The notes under the pieces were generated by a model. It ran no database searches. It was not told where the DNA came from and saw only the letters and a list, made by a program, of their open reading frames with translations. Made by a program: the position numbers and the translations under genes. This document shows, in pieces, positions 18,526 through 27,983 of a DNA stretch of 64,000 nucleotides; position 1 is the stretch's first letter, and each line of letters begins with the position of its first letter. This DNA is from Yoonia sp. GTDB lineage: Bacteria > Pseudomonadota > Alphaproteobacteria > Rhodobacterales > Rhodobacteraceae. Location of the stretch: contig NZ_JAGYJK010000013.1 of assembly GCF_018402175.1 (NCBI RefSeq), positions 23,484 through 87,483 of the forward strand, written 5' to 3'.

Positions 18526-19410
18526 ATGACAAGTTTCAACAAAACCGCCCTGACCGCTGCGGCCTTTGCCGCAATGCTGGCCGCACCCGTCGCCGCGCAA
18601 TCCGTTGCTGACAGCTGCCCCGCGCCTTTGCGGATGGCCGATACCGGCATCGAAGGCATGGGCGACCTGACCGAGGCTTTTGGCCCGTTCGCCGCGAAAT
18701 TCGAAGAAATCACCGGCGTGGAACTGGCGCTTTATTCGCTGTCCAACCGGACCGCCGCGGGCACCGCGCTGCAATTCGACGAGGTTGAATTCGTCTTTGC
18801 CGGCCCGTCCGAATTCGTGCTGTTCCAGCAGCTGGCCGAAATGGACGTGCTGTTTTCCGTCGTGCGCCCCAGCTATGGGTCCAGCTTTGTGGTCAAAGCC
18901 GATAGCGACATCATGACCATGGCCGACCTGAAAGGCCGCCGTGTCGCGCTGAAAGATGTGGGGTCCACGTCGGGCCACATTTTCCCGATGATGATGATGG
19001 CCGAGGCCGGTCTTGATCCGATGAACGACGCCGAGGTGATCATGGCCGGTGACGCCCGTATTCAGGTGCTGATCAATGGTGACGTCGATGCCATGGGCGG
19101 CGGCAACAAGGATTGGGCCGCCGTGCGCAAACAGGACCCCAACACGGAATACCGCCTGCTTGCGCAGACCGATACATTGCCCGGCGATCCGGTTGTGATG
19201 CGCGCCAGCCTGCCGCAGGAATGCCGCGATGCGCTGCGCGCCACGCTGCGTGACAACCAGGCTGATCTTTGGGCCGCCCTGACCGCGACAGAGCGCAACG
19301 CCGACAAGTTCATCGAAGACGATTCTTTCATGTCCTTCGACACCGATCCAGCGATCTATGACGTGGTACGCCGCGCTTATGAAGTCGCCGGCATCGCGCT
19401 GGACGATTGA
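18526..19410 (+). CDS. phnD: Phosphate/phosphonate-type ABC transporter substrate-binding protein
   Basis: A 294-residue periplasmic PhnD-family binding protein with an N-terminal signal peptide (cleavage near AAPVAAQS, about residue 24). The core has the family pattern FAGPSEFVLFQ, VRPSYGSSFVVKADS and ALKDVGSTSGHIFPMMMM, where the Ser/Thr-rich STSGH loop binds the phosphoryl group in homologues. The ligand could be phosphonate, phosphite or phosphate; the sequence alone does not decide. It is the first gene of a phnD-phnC-phnE operon behind a Pho box, and is followed by a hairpin that may raise its relative expression. Confidence 0.88.
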   Translation: MTSFNKTALTAAAFAAMLAAPVAAQSVADSCPAPLRMADTGIEGMGDLTEAFGPFAAKFEEITGVELALYSLSNRTAAGTALQFDEVEFVFAGPSEFVLFQQLAEMDVLFSVVRPSYGSSFVVKADSDIMTMADLKGRRVALKDVGSTSGHIFPMMMMAEAGLDPMNDAEVIMAGDARIQVLINGDVDAMGGGNKDWAAVRKQDPNTEYRLLAQTDTLPGDPVVMRASLPQECRDALRATLRDNQADLWAALTATERNADKFIEDDSFMSFDTDPAIYDVVRRAYEVAGIALDD

Positions 19411-19430
19411 ACCACCCACATCTGACCATA

Positions 19431-19461
19431 GGCGGCCATCCCTTGGGATCGGCCGCCTTTT
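19431..19461 (+). terminator. Intercistronic hairpin after phnD
   Basis: GGCGGCC-ATCCC-TT-GGGAT-C-GGCCGCC-TTTT: a 12-bp stem with one bulge and a short T run, between phnD and phnC. It probably acts as a partial terminator or 3' stabiliser so that binding protein is made in excess over the transporter core. Confidence 0.75.
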
Positions 19462-19480
19462 GGCTATTGAAGGACATGTC

Positions 19481-20266
19481 ATGATCCATGCAATCGAGGC
19501 CGACAGGCTGGTCGTGAGCTATGGCAATTTGCAAGTGCTGCGCGGCATCTCGTTCACTGTTCCCGCAGGCCAAGGCGTTGTGCTGCTGGGGGCCAATGGT
19601 TGCGGTAAATCCACCTTGATGCGCAGCCTGAACGGTCTGGAAAAACTGCAATCCGGCACAATCCGCATTCATGGTGACACCCTGTCCGGCGCGGGGCGGC
19701 GCGACTTGCGCAAGATCCGGCAGAGCATGGGCTATGTGTTCCAGCACTTTAACCTTGTCCCGCAGTTGAACGCGTTTCAGAACGTGCTGTTGGGGTCTTT
19801 GGGGCGGCAAAGGTTCGGGCTGTTGTCCTGCCTCAGCCTGACCGCATCAGCCGCGGACCGTGCCAAGGCGATGCATTGCCTTGACCGCGTCGGCATGGCC
19901 GACCGCGCGCTGCATCGCCCGTCGGAATTGTCGGGCGGCCAGCAACAGCGCGTCGCCATCGCGCGGATGCTGATGCAGGACCCGCGGGTCGTGATCGCCG
20001 ACGAACCTATCGCTAGCCTTGACCCCAAGGCCGGGCGCGAGGTGCTGGACCTGCTGTGGCGCATCGTGACCGAAGAGAAATTGTCGATGCTTTGCACGCT
20101 GCATCAATTGGAACTGGCACAAGAATACGGCGACCGGGTTCTGGGCATGAAGGCTGGCCGTGTCGAAATCGACGCGCCCATTGCCGAAACCGATACGGCC
20201 CAGCTGAACGCGCTTTACACCGGCATGACCCGCGTCGATGCCCAACCGACAGAGGCCGCCGCATGA
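19481..20266 (+). CDS. phnC: Phosphonate-type ABC transporter ATP-binding protein
   Basis: A 261-residue ABC ATPase. Walker A GANGCGKST at 37-45, Q-loop VFQHFNLVPQ, signature LSGGQQQRVAIARML, Walker B VVIADEPIASLDP and the H-loop in LCTLHQLELA are all intact; the HFNLVPQLNAFQNVLLGSLG stretch is typical of PhnC. ATG at 19481 has AAGGA nine bases upstream; the longer open frame covers the hairpin region and is rejected. Its end overlaps the phnE frame by 29 bases. Confidence 0.93.
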   Translation: MIHAIEADRLVVSYGNLQVLRGISFTVPAGQGVVLLGANGCGKSTLMRSLNGLEKLQSGTIRIHGDTLSGAGRRDLRKIRQSMGYVFQHFNLVPQLNAFQNVLLGSLGRQRFGLLSCLSLTASAADRAKAMHCLDRVGMADRALHRPSELSGGQQQRVAIARMLMQDPRVVIADEPIASLDPKAGREVLDLLWRIVTEEKLSMLCTLHQLELAQEYGDRVLGMKAGRVEIDAPIAETDTAQLNALYTGMTRVDAQPTEAAA

Positions 20267-21053
20267 GCGATCACAGCCAGCTTCCCCCCGTTTTCGCGCG
20301 CCATCGGCCCTGACATGGGTCGTCGTGGTCGGCTTTGCCGCGTTCTTCATTCAAGGGATCATCGCATCGGACATCTCGGTTGACCGGCTGATGCGCGGGG
20401 CCAATAACCTTGTGCGCTTTGTGGGCCAAGCCGTGCCGCCCGATTTCACGCGGATGCCCAATATCGCCGATGCGATGCTGGAAACGATGAATATCGCCAT
20501 CGTGGGGGTCACCTTTGGCTGTCTGTTTTCGATCCCGCTGGCCATTCTGGCCGCGCGCAACACAGCGCCCACTATGCTGGTGCGGACAATTGCGCGTTTC
20601 GTGATCTCTGTCGCGCGGACGATCCCTGACCTGATCTGGGCGCTGATTTTCGTGGTGACCGTGGGCTTGGGGCCGCTGGCCGGTATCTTGGCCATCATCA
20701 TGGACACCATCGGTTTCGCCGCGCGGTTTTATTCTGAACGGTTCGAGGAGGTCCAGAAAGGCCCGGCAGAGGCTCTGACCGCCACAGGCGCGGGCCGTTT
20801 GTCGGTGATCTTTGGCGCGATCCTGCCGGAAAGCTTTGCATCGATAACAGCGACATCTTTGTTCAGCGTGGAAAAGGCGATCCGGTCTGCCGTGACGCTG
20901 GGATTGGTCGGCGCAGGCGGGATCGGGGTGGAATTGTCCACTGCGATGCGGCTGTTCCGCTATGATCAGGCGGCGGCGATCATTCTGGTGATCTTGGTCG
21001 TGGTGATCGGGTTCGAACAGTTATCGAGCATGATCCGCAAGCGGATTATTTGA
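20238..21053 (+). CDS. phnE: Phosphonate-type ABC transporter permease (N-terminus uncertain)
   Basis: A 271-residue (as read from 20238) BPD-type permease with about six transmembrane helices and the ABC-interaction EAA loop segment EALTATGAGRLSVIFGAILP. In PhnE homologues one would expect a start at the ATGA overlap (20263), but that frame stops after 16 residues (MSDHSQLPPVFARHRP). One extra C in the six-C run at 20284-20289 would join MSDHSQLPP to RFRAPSALTW. Either translation really starts at ATG 20238, or the C run has a deletion or sequencing error. Only one permease gene is present. Confidence 0.85.
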   Translation: MPNRQRPPHERSQPASPRFRAPSALTWVVVVGFAAFFIQGIIASDISVDRLMRGANNLVRFVGQAVPPDFTRMPNIADAMLETMNIAIVGVTFGCLFSIPLAILAARNTAPTMLVRTIARFVISVARTIPDLIWALIFVVTVGLGPLAGILAIIMDTIGFAARFYSERFEEVQKGPAEALTATGAGRLSVIFGAILPESFASITATSLFSVEKAIRSAVTLGLVGAGGIGVELSTAMRLFRYDQAAAIILVILVVVIGFEQLSSMIRKRII

Positions 21054-21065
21054 TGGAGGTAAGGT

Positions 21066-21124
21066 GCGCTGAAGCGCACCCTACGGTGTTTAAATCGGGG
21101 TGGCCGTAGGGTGCGCTTCAGCGC
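21066..21124. terminator. 21-bp perfect inverted repeat, bidirectional terminator-like
   Basis: Arms at 21066-21086 and 21104-21124 are perfectly complementary with a 17-base spacer, and each arm contains the self-complementary GCGCTGAAGCGC core. It sits between the convergent phnE and gyrB ends, where a shared terminator is expected. It looks like a dispersed REP-type palindrome. Confidence 0.7.
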
Positions 21125-21140
21125 CCCCCCTGCACCCACA

Positions 21141-23555
21141 TCAAAAGTCCAGATTTTCCACGTTCAGCGCATTGGTCTGGATAAACTCGCGGCGCGGTTC
21201 GACCACATCACCCATCAACTTGGTGAACAGATCGTCGGCTTCGGCCAGGTCTTCGACCTTGACCTGCAACAGCGTGCGCGCATCGGGGTCGAGGGTGGTT
21301 TCCCACAGCTGATCGGGGTTCATTTCGCCCAAGCCTTTGTAGCGCTGCAGTGACAGACCCTTCTCGCCTTCTTCCAGTATAGCGCGCAGCAGATCCAGCG
21401 GCCCGTGGATCAACTGGCTGCGGTCCTTGCGCACCAATGTTGCGGGCAGGTTGTAAACATCCTGCAGGCTTTGTGTGAACGTCCCCGTGCGCCGTGCCTC
21501 GCCGGAGCGCAGCATCGTGCCGTCGAGCGTGCGCACCTCTTCCACGCCGCGCAGGATGCGGGCCAGGCGCATGCCTTTGTCCTGTGTGATCCGGCCTTGC
21601 CAGCCGCGTTCCCATTCCAGCGCGATCAGGTCAAGGCGCTGCGCCACGCGGTCGGCAGTGCCTTGCAGGTCGTTTTCCACGACGCCCGGCACGAAGGCGC
21701 CAGCAATGGCCGCCTGTTCAAGGATATGGCGAGGGTAGTGGGTTGGAAACGCTTCCAGCACGCGCTTCAATTGGCGTGCTTCATCGACGATGCGGCGCAG
21801 GTCGGCACCGGCAATTTCCTCGCCATTGCCTTGGCGCAGCATGGCGCCATCAATGCCCTGTTCGATCAGATATTCGTCCATCGCAGCCTGATCTTTCAGA
21901 TAGACCTCTGACCGGCCGCGCGTGACCTTGTACAGCGGCGGCTGCGCGATATAGAGATGCCCACCTTCGATCAATTCGGGCATTTGCCGGAAAAAGAATG
22001 TCAGTAACAGCGTGCGGATATGCGCGCCGTCCACGTCGGCATCGGTCATGATGATGACCTTGTGATAGCGCAGCTTGTCGATCTTGAATTCGTCGCGCCC
22101 GATGCCGGTACCAAGCGCCATCACAAGGTTGCCGATTTCCTGAGACCCCAGCATCCGGTCGAACCGCGCGCGTTCGACGTTCAGGATCTTGCCCTTCAGC
22201 GGCAGAATCGCCTGCGTGCCACGGTCGCGGCCAGTCTGGGCGGACCCGCCGGCGCTGTCACCCTCGACAAGAAAGACTTCGGTCTTGGACGGGTCCTTTT
22301 CGGAACAATCCTTGAGCTTTGAGGCGTTGAAATTCACATCCATCGCCGATTTGCGGCGGATCTCGCGGGCTTTGCGCGCGGCTTCACGGGCGGCGGCGGC
22401 CTCGACAATCTTGGATATGATGGATTTCGCGGTGGCGGGGTTTTCCTCGAACCATTCGTTGAGCTTTTCGCCCATCAGGTTTTCGACGGCAGGCCGGACT
22501 TCGGAGCTGACCAATTTATCTTTGGTCTGGCTGGAAAACTTTGGGTCCGGCACCTTGACCGACAAGACACAGGTCAGCCCTTCGCGGGCATCATCGCCTG
22601 TCAGGGCGATTTTTTCCTTTTTGGTGATGCCGGTCTCGGTCGCGTATTTGATGATCGCGCGGGTCAGCGCGCCGCGGAAACCGGCCAGATGCGTACCGCC
22701 ATCGCGCTGCGGGATGTTGTTGGTGAAGGGCAGCACCATTTCGTTATAGCTGTCGTTCCACCACATCGCGACCTCGACCCCGATGTCGTCGCGTTCGCCG
22801 GTAACATAGATCGGCGTTTCCATCAGCGGGGTTTTCGAACGGTCCAGATATTTAACGAATTCCCGCACGCCCCCTTCGTAGAACAATTCATTACGCAAAG
22901 GTTCAGCAGGGCGTAAATCTTCCAAGATGATCCGCACACCGGAGTTCAGGAATGCCAGTTCGCGCAGCCGCTTTTCCAGAATATGGAAATCGAAATCGCG
23001 GTTGCTGAACGTCGTCAGCGCGGCAAGGAACGTGACCTCCGTGCCTTTGCGGCCATTGGCGTCACCGACCACACGCAGGGATTCCACGGTAAAGCCACCC
23101 TCGAACCGGGCGTAATGTTCTTTGCCTTCGCGCCAGATGCGCAGTTCCAGAAAATCGGACAGCGCGTTCACAACCGACACACCCACGCCGTGCAGACCGC
23201 CTGACACCTTGTAGGAATTGCTGTCGAATTTGCCGCCTGCATGCAGCTGGGTCATGATGACCTCGGCGGCGGACACGCCTTCGCCTTCGTGGATGCCAAC
23301 GGGGATACCGCGCCCGTTGTCGCCCACGGTGACCGAGCTGTCGGCATTGATCCGCACATAGACATGGTCGGCGTGACCGGCCAAAGCCTCGTCAATGCCG
23401 TTGTCCACGACCTCATAAACCATGTGGTGCAGACCGGACCCGTCGTCAGTGTCGCCGATATACATGCCGGGACGCTTGCGAACAGCCTCTAACCCCTTGA
23501 GAACTTTGATGGAATCGGCACCGTATTCTTCGGGTTTCTTGTCGTCATCGGCCAT
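21141..23555 (-). CDS. gyrB: DNA gyrase subunit B
   Basis: An 804-residue type IIA topoisomerase B subunit that supplies the ATPase and TOPRIM domains for negative supercoiling. The GHKL ATPase motifs EVVDNGIDEALAGH and GDNGRGIPVG are near residues 48-85, followed by the transducer domain, the TOPRIM EGDSAGGSA with the PLKGKILNVE segment and DADVDGAHI, and the C-terminal RYKGLGEMNPDQLWETTLDP. Length is normal for alphaproteobacteria. It is on the same strand as lysE-recF-dnaN-dnaA. Confidence 0.98.
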   Translation of the reverse strand: MADDDKKPEEYGADSIKVLKGLEAVRKRPGMYIGDTDDGSGLHHMVYEVVDNGIDEALAGHADHVYVRINADSSVTVGDNGRGIPVGIHEGEGVSAAEVIMTQLHAGGKFDSNSYKVSGGLHGVGVSVVNALSDFLELRIWREGKEHYARFEGGFTVESLRVVGDANGRKGTEVTFLAALTTFSNRDFDFHILEKRLRELAFLNSGVRIILEDLRPAEPLRNELFYEGGVREFVKYLDRSKTPLMETPIYVTGERDDIGVEVAMWWNDSYNEMVLPFTNNIPQRDGGTHLAGFRGALTRAIIKYATETGITKKEKIALTGDDAREGLTCVLSVKVPDPKFSSQTKDKLVSSEVRPAVENLMGEKLNEWFEENPATAKSIISKIVEAAAAREAARKAREIRRKSAMDVNFNASKLKDCSEKDPSKTEVFLVEGDSAGGSAQTGRDRGTQAILPLKGKILNVERARFDRMLGSQEIGNLVMALGTGIGRDEFKIDKLRYHKVIIMTDADVDGAHIRTLLLTFFFRQMPELIEGGHLYIAQPPLYKVTRGRSEVYLKDQAAMDEYLIEQGIDGAMLRQGNGEEIAGADLRRIVDEARQLKRVLEAFPTHYPRHILEQAAIAGAFVPGVVENDLQGTADRVAQRLDLIALEWERGWQGRITQDKGMRLARILRGVEEVRTLDGTMLRSGEARRTGTFTQSLQDVYNLPATLVRKDRSQLIHGPLDLLRAILEEGEKGLSLQRYKGLGEMNPDQLWETTLDPDARTLLQVKVEDLAEADDLFTKLMGDVVEPRREFIQTNALNVENLDF

Positions 23556-23649
23556 TGAGGTCAGTCCTGTTCATCTACCCGCAAAATATATGCGGTTTGG
23601 CCGGGGATGTCACGCGAATGACACCATATTTTGTATGTTTGCAAAGCGC

Positions 23650-24270
23650 TTAGCTGATGGCGATGACGGCCCCGACCGCAACCAGCAAACAGCCAGCGAC
23701 AAGATTGATCCGGCGCAGCGTTTCAGGTGACTTCAGCGCGCCGCGCATCCGCCCGATGAACCCCGCCAGCAGCAGATTGCCCACCAGCGGGATCACGAAA
23801 CTCAGCGTGCAGATCGCGACGATATCGGCCGGCGTCACCTGTGTCAGGTCGAAAAACCCCGGCAGGACGCCCATGTAGAACAGCACCGCCTTGGGATTGC
23901 CAAGGATCACGGCGACACCCGCGACAAAGCCTGCCCAGCGCCCCGGCCGCGTCAGGCGGCTGTCCGCGCGCAGCGTGTGCCCCCCCGACCGGATCAGCCC
24001 GACCCCCATGACAATGAACACCGCCACGGCGATCCATTTCATCACCAGCATCACCTCGGCAAAGGCCGAGACCAGCCATGTCACACCGAGGATCGCAACC
24101 AATGGCCAGAAGATATCACCCAGCGCCACGCCCACCGCGAGCGGCCACGCGGCGGCAAACCCGCCCGACAGGGACCGCGCCAGCAACGCGACCCAGACCG
24201 GACCGGGTGTGACGAACAGGATCAGCAAGGCACCGGCATACAGCACAAGGCCCGAGGCGGTAACGGTCAT
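23650..24270 (-). CDS. LysE/RhtB family amino-acid exporter
   Basis: A 206-residue inner-membrane protein with about six hydrophobic segments; the early VTPGPVWVALLARSLSGGFA stretch is the LysE/RhtB signature, and the second half has GNPKAVLFYMGVLPGFFDL. It probably exports an amino acid or derivative; the substrate is unknown. Its ATG overlaps the recF stop by ATGA, so it is translated from the recF transcript. Its presence in the dnaN-recF-gyrB block is an insertion between recF and gyrB. Confidence 0.87.
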   Translation of the reverse strand: MTVTASGLVLYAGALLILFVTPGPVWVALLARSLSGGFAAAWPLAVGVALGDIFWPLVAILGVTWLVSAFAEVMLVMKWIAVAVFIVMGVGLIRSGGHTLRADSRLTRPGRWAGFVAGVAVILGNPKAVLFYMGVLPGFFDLTQVTPADIVAICTLSFVIPLVGNLLLAGFIGRMRGALKSPETLRRINLVAGCLLVAVGAVIAIS

Positions 24271-25367
24271 ATTGCGTCTTTGCGCTCCACTGCCGACTGG
24301 CCGTGCGTTTCGGTGACTTCGGCGTATTGCGCGCGGGACCCCAGTTCGGCGAACAGTTCAGGCCCCGTGCCTGTCATGAACGCCTGTGCGCCCAGCGCGC
24401 AGATTTCGTCATAAAGCGCGGCGCGGCGGGCGGCGTCAAGATGGGCTGCGACCTCGTCCAGCAACAATATCGGCGGCGCGCCGAAATCCTGCGCCAGTGC
24501 GCGTGCATTGGCCAAAATCAGGCTGATCAGCAGGGCCTTTTGTTCACCGGTGGAACAGTCGCGGGCCGGCACATTCTTGTCGGCAAAGACGGCGTCAAGA
24601 TCGGCGCGGTGCGGCCCCAACAATGTGCGCCCCGCCGCCATGTCACGGCTGCGATGATCGGCCAGCGCCGATTGCAGGTCATCGGGCAGCGGGTCTGCAT
24701 AGGTCAGTGTCAACAGCGCAGTGGGAAAGGCGCTAACCGCCGCGGCCTGCGCAGCAGTCAGCGCTGCGATGGCCTGTGTGCGGTTGGTGGTAATCTGGGT
24801 TGCGGCCTCGGCCATCTGCGCCTCGATCGCGGCATACCAATGCGGGTCGCGGACCATGTCCTTGAGCAGGCGGTTGCGTTCGCGCATTGCCTTTTCGTAG
24901 GTCAGCACAGCATCGGCATGGCTCGGCTCGAAGCTCAGCGTCGCGCGGTCCAGAAAGCGGCGCCGCCCGTCGGCCCCTTCGGTCCACAGACGGTCCATCG
25001 CAGGCACCAGCCACAGCACCCGCGCGATCCGGCCCAAGGCCACCTGTGGCGCTGTCTTGCCATCGATACGCAGTTGGCGCGGTTGGCCTGTTTCGGCCCA
25101 GGTTTCGATTTCGTGGACCTGATAGAGCGATTGCAGCACACCGGTGATCTTCCAGCCCAGCGCCTCTGGCCTGCGCGCCAGATCGTCGGCCCCCGCACGG
25201 CGCAACCCGCGCCCCGGCGACAACAGTGACACCGCTTCGAGGATATTGGTCTTGCCCGCGCCATTTGGCCCATAGATCGCCAAGGGGCGTGGATCAAGGT
25301 CCAGCACCGCGCGTTTATGCGAGCGGAAATGCGACAGGGTCAGTTGCGAGAGGGCAAGCCCGGTCAT
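24267..25367 (-). CDS. recF: DNA replication/repair protein RecF
   Basis: A 366-residue SMC-like ATPase that helps load RecA at gaps. Walker A YGPNGAGKTN (about 32-41), signature STGEQKALLISLIL and Walker B ILLLDEVAAHLD are intact. The start at 25367 (MTGLALSQLTLSHFRSHK) matches the family; an upstream open extension of 22 codons overlaps the dnaN end and is not supported. The gap to the dnaN stop (25408) is 40 bases. It is followed by the overlapping lysE-type gene. Confidence 0.96.
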   Translation of the reverse strand: MTGLALSQLTLSHFRSHKRAVLDLDPRPLAIYGPNGAGKTNILEAVSLLSPGRGLRRAGADDLARRPEALGWKITGVLQSLYQVHEIETWAETGQPRQLRIDGKTAPQVALGRIARVLWLVPAMDRLWTEGADGRRRFLDRATLSFEPSHADAVLTYEKAMRERNRLLKDMVRDPHWYAAIEAQMAEAATQITTNRTQAIAALTAAQAAAVSAFPTALLTLTYADPLPDDLQSALADHRSRDMAAGRTLLGPHRADLDAVFADKNVPARDCSTGEQKALLISLILANARALAQDFGAPPILLLDEVAAHLDAARRAALYDEICALGAQAFMTGTGPELFAELGSRAQYAEVTETHGQSAVERKDAI

Positions 25368-25407
25368 GGGCACCGCCAGGTCAGGCCGCCAGACGTGTTT
25401 TGCCCCG

Positions 25408-26526
25408 TCACACGCGCATCGGCATGACGACATAGATCGCCGACATGTCGTTGCCTTCGCGCATCAATGTCGGATCGCCCGATGAATTGAACATGAAAAC
25501 AGCGTTCTCGCGGTCTACCTGACTGGCGATCTCTAGCAGGTATTTCGCGTTGAACCCGATTTCCAGCCGTTCGTCGGAATAGGCGACGGCCAGTTCTTCT
25601 TCGGCGGCACCGGAATCTGGTGAATTGACCGACAGGATCAGCCGGTCTTCGTCCAGCGACAGTTTCACCGCGCGCGACCGTTCGGACGAAACGGTGGCCA
25701 CACGGTCCACGGCGCGGGCAAATTCGCTGGCGTCAACTTCCAACCGGCGGGTGTTGCCCTGCGGAATGACGCGGGTGTAATCGGGGAACGTGCCGTCGAT
25801 CACCTTGGACGTCAGGGTGATGTCAGGGGTGGCAAAGCGGATCTTGGTTTCGGACACCGACACCGCAATCTTCATGTCGTCATCGTCCAGAAGCTTGCGC
25901 AATTCGCCCACGGTTTTACGCGGCACGATCACACCGGCCATGTTTTCGGCGCCCATCGGCAATTCCGCATCAATCCGCGCCAGACGGTGACCGTCGGTCG
26001 CCACACAACGCAGGACCTTGCCATTTTCGCCATCGGCCACGTGCATGTAGACGCCGTTGAGGTAATACCGCGTTTCTTCGGTCGAGATGGCGAACTTGGA
26101 CTTGTCGAACAGCCGCCGCAGTACGGGTGCCTTGGCCGAAAAATTGGCCGCGTAATCGGACGAGGCCATCACGGGGAAATCTTCCTTTGGCAGCGTCGCC
26201 AGCGAGAAGTTGGACCGCCCCGCCTCGATCGTCAGGCGGCCTGTGGCGCTTTCTTCGGTCAGCGTGACCAGCGCGCCGTCAGGCAGTTTGCGCACGATTT
26301 CGTTCAGGGTCACGGCCGACACGGTGGTTGCACCGGCGCGGTCCACCTTGGCGGGGGCCTTGTCGACAATTTCGATATCAAGGTCGGTGGCGCGGAAATG
26401 CACCTCGTCGCCCAGCGCCTCGATCAGCACATTGGCCAGGATCGGGATCGTGTTGCGCCGCTCCACGACGGATTGGGCATGCGCGACCGCCTTGAGCAAT
26501 ACCGCGCGTTCGATGCTGAATTTCAT
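25408..26526 (-). CDS. dnaN: DNA polymerase III beta subunit (sliding clamp)
   Basis: A 372-residue sliding clamp, with the three-domain arrangement. The start MKFSIERAVLLKAVAHAQSV VER-type sequence and the C-terminus SAIYVVMPMRV are characteristic. It tethers the polymerase to DNA. It lies between dnaA and recF in the ancestral order, on the minus strand, 113 bases after the dnaA stop. Confidence 0.98.
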   Translation of the reverse strand: MKFSIERAVLLKAVAHAQSVVERRNTIPILANVLIEALGDEVHFRATDLDIEIVDKAPAKVDRAGATTVSAVTLNEIVRKLPDGALVTLTEESATGRLTIEAGRSNFSLATLPKEDFPVMASSDYAANFSAKAPVLRRLFDKSKFAISTEETRYYLNGVYMHVADGENGKVLRCVATDGHRLARIDAELPMGAENMAGVIVPRKTVGELRKLLDDDDMKIAVSVSETKIRFATPDITLTSKVIDGTFPDYTRVIPQGNTRRLEVDASEFARAVDRVATVSSERSRAVKLSLDEDRLILSVNSPDSGAAEEELAVAYSDERLEIGFNAKYLLEIASQVDRENAVFMFNSSGDPTLMREGNDMSAIYVVMPMRV

Positions 26527-26639
26527 GTCCCAATCTCCGCCTGTCTTGTTGCCGGACGAGGCCGGGACGCGAAATCTACTGCATTCCGGCGCGGCCTCAA
26601 GTGTTTTGTTTCTGATGCCGACGCCAGCGTCAAGCGCGC

Positions 26640-27983
26640 CTATGCTTCCAATGCGCGGCGCAGCAATTCCAGATCATCCGCGATCTGGCTGTCGAGCTGT
26701 TTGAGTTCCTCGATCTTGCGCACGCCGTGCATGACAGTCGTGTGGTCGCGCCCGCCGAACCGCCGCCCGATTTCGGGCAAAGACCGGTTGGTCATCTGCT
26801 TGGCCAGATACATCGCCATCTGGCGCGGGCGGGCATAATTGCGCACGCGCTTTGGCCCGATCATGTCAGACAAGCGAATGTTGTAGTGTTCCGAAACCTT
26901 GCGCTGGATTTCTTCGACCGTGACCTTGCGATCTGACGCCTTCAGCACATCGGACAGGCAATCCTGCGTCAGTTCCAGATTGATCTCGCGGCCGACCAGG
27001 GATGCAAAGGCGAACAGGCGGGTCAGCGCGCCTTCCAGCACGCGGACGTTTGTCGAAATGCGATGCGCGAGGAATTCCAGCACACCGGGGGCGACCGCCA
27101 GACCCGGGTACTGCGCCGAAAACGCATCGACCTTGGATTGCAGGATGCCAAGGCGCAGTTCGTAATCTGTCGGATGCAGGTCAACGACCAGCCCGCATTG
27201 CAGGCGCGACCTGATCCGGTCTTCGAGGTCCTTGATTTCGCCCGGCGCACGGTCGGCAGAAATGATGATCTGCTTTTGGCCGTCCACCAGCGCGTTGAAC
27301 GTGTGAAAAAACTCTTCCTGGGTGCTGTCCTTGCCCGCAATGAATTGCACGTCATCAACCATCAACACATCGACGGACCGGAACAATTGCTTGAAATCCA
27401 TCATCTTACGTTCGCGCAGCGCGGTGATGAACCGGTACATGAATTGTTCAGCTGACAGATATAGCACGTTCAATTCGGGTGACCGGCGCTGCAATTCATG
27501 CGCGATGGCATGCATCAGGTGCGTCTTGCCCAGACCGACGCCACCATACAGAAAGAGCGGGTTGAACGTCACAGGCCCACCATCGGCGACACGGCGTGCG
27601 GCCGCATGGGCCAGTTCATTGGGCTTGCCGACGACAAAGGTATCAAACGTAAACCGTGCATCCAGCGGCGAGCCGGAAATATCGTCGACATTGAACGTAC
27701 GCGTGACGGATTTCGGCGCGGGTTTCGGCATGGCCTGCGCAATGGCGGGCACCTTGAATTGCAGGCGCTGCACATCTTCGCCCTGCTGGCCCAGGTGATA
27801 GATGATCTGATCACCGAAATTCTGGGATACATAATTGCCGATGAAATTGGTGGGCACATGAAAGACGGCTACGCCATCAGCAAGTCGGGCAAATTCCAAT
27901 GGTTCGATCCAGTTGGAATAGTTGTTAACCCCAAGTGCCCCCTTGAGTGTCAGCAGCACCTTTGCCCAGATATCGTTCGTCAT
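26640..27983 (-). CDS. dnaA: Chromosomal replication initiator DnaA
   Basis: A 447-residue initiator. Domain I begins MTNDIWAKVLLTLKGALGVN; Walker A GGVGLGKTH, Walker B LMVDDVQF and the arginine-finger region of the AAA+ domain follow; the C-terminal DNA-binding domain ends with the DnaA signature FGGRDHTTVMHGVRKIEEL. ATG at 27983 fits the family; the frame continues 48 codons upstream but reads through the intergenic region. No cluster of DnaA boxes was found upstream, so the origin may be elsewhere. Confidence 0.98.
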   Translation of the reverse strand: MTNDIWAKVLLTLKGALGVNNYSNWIEPLEFARLADGVAVFHVPTNFIGNYVSQNFGDQIIYHLGQQGEDVQRLQFKVPAIAQAMPKPAPKSVTRTFNVDDISGSPLDARFTFDTFVVGKPNELAHAAARRVADGGPVTFNPLFLYGGVGLGKTHLMHAIAHELQRRSPELNVLYLSAEQFMYRFITALRERKMMDFKQLFRSVDVLMVDDVQFIAGKDSTQEEFFHTFNALVDGQKQIIISADRAPGEIKDLEDRIRSRLQCGLVVDLHPTDYELRLGILQSKVDAFSAQYPGLAVAPGVLEFLAHRISTNVRVLEGALTRLFAFASLVGREINLELTQDCLSDVLKASDRKVTVEEIQRKVSEHYNIRLSDMIGPKRVRNYARPRQMAMYLAKQMTNRSLPEIGRRFGGRDHTTVMHGVRKIEELKQLDSQIADDLELLRRALEA

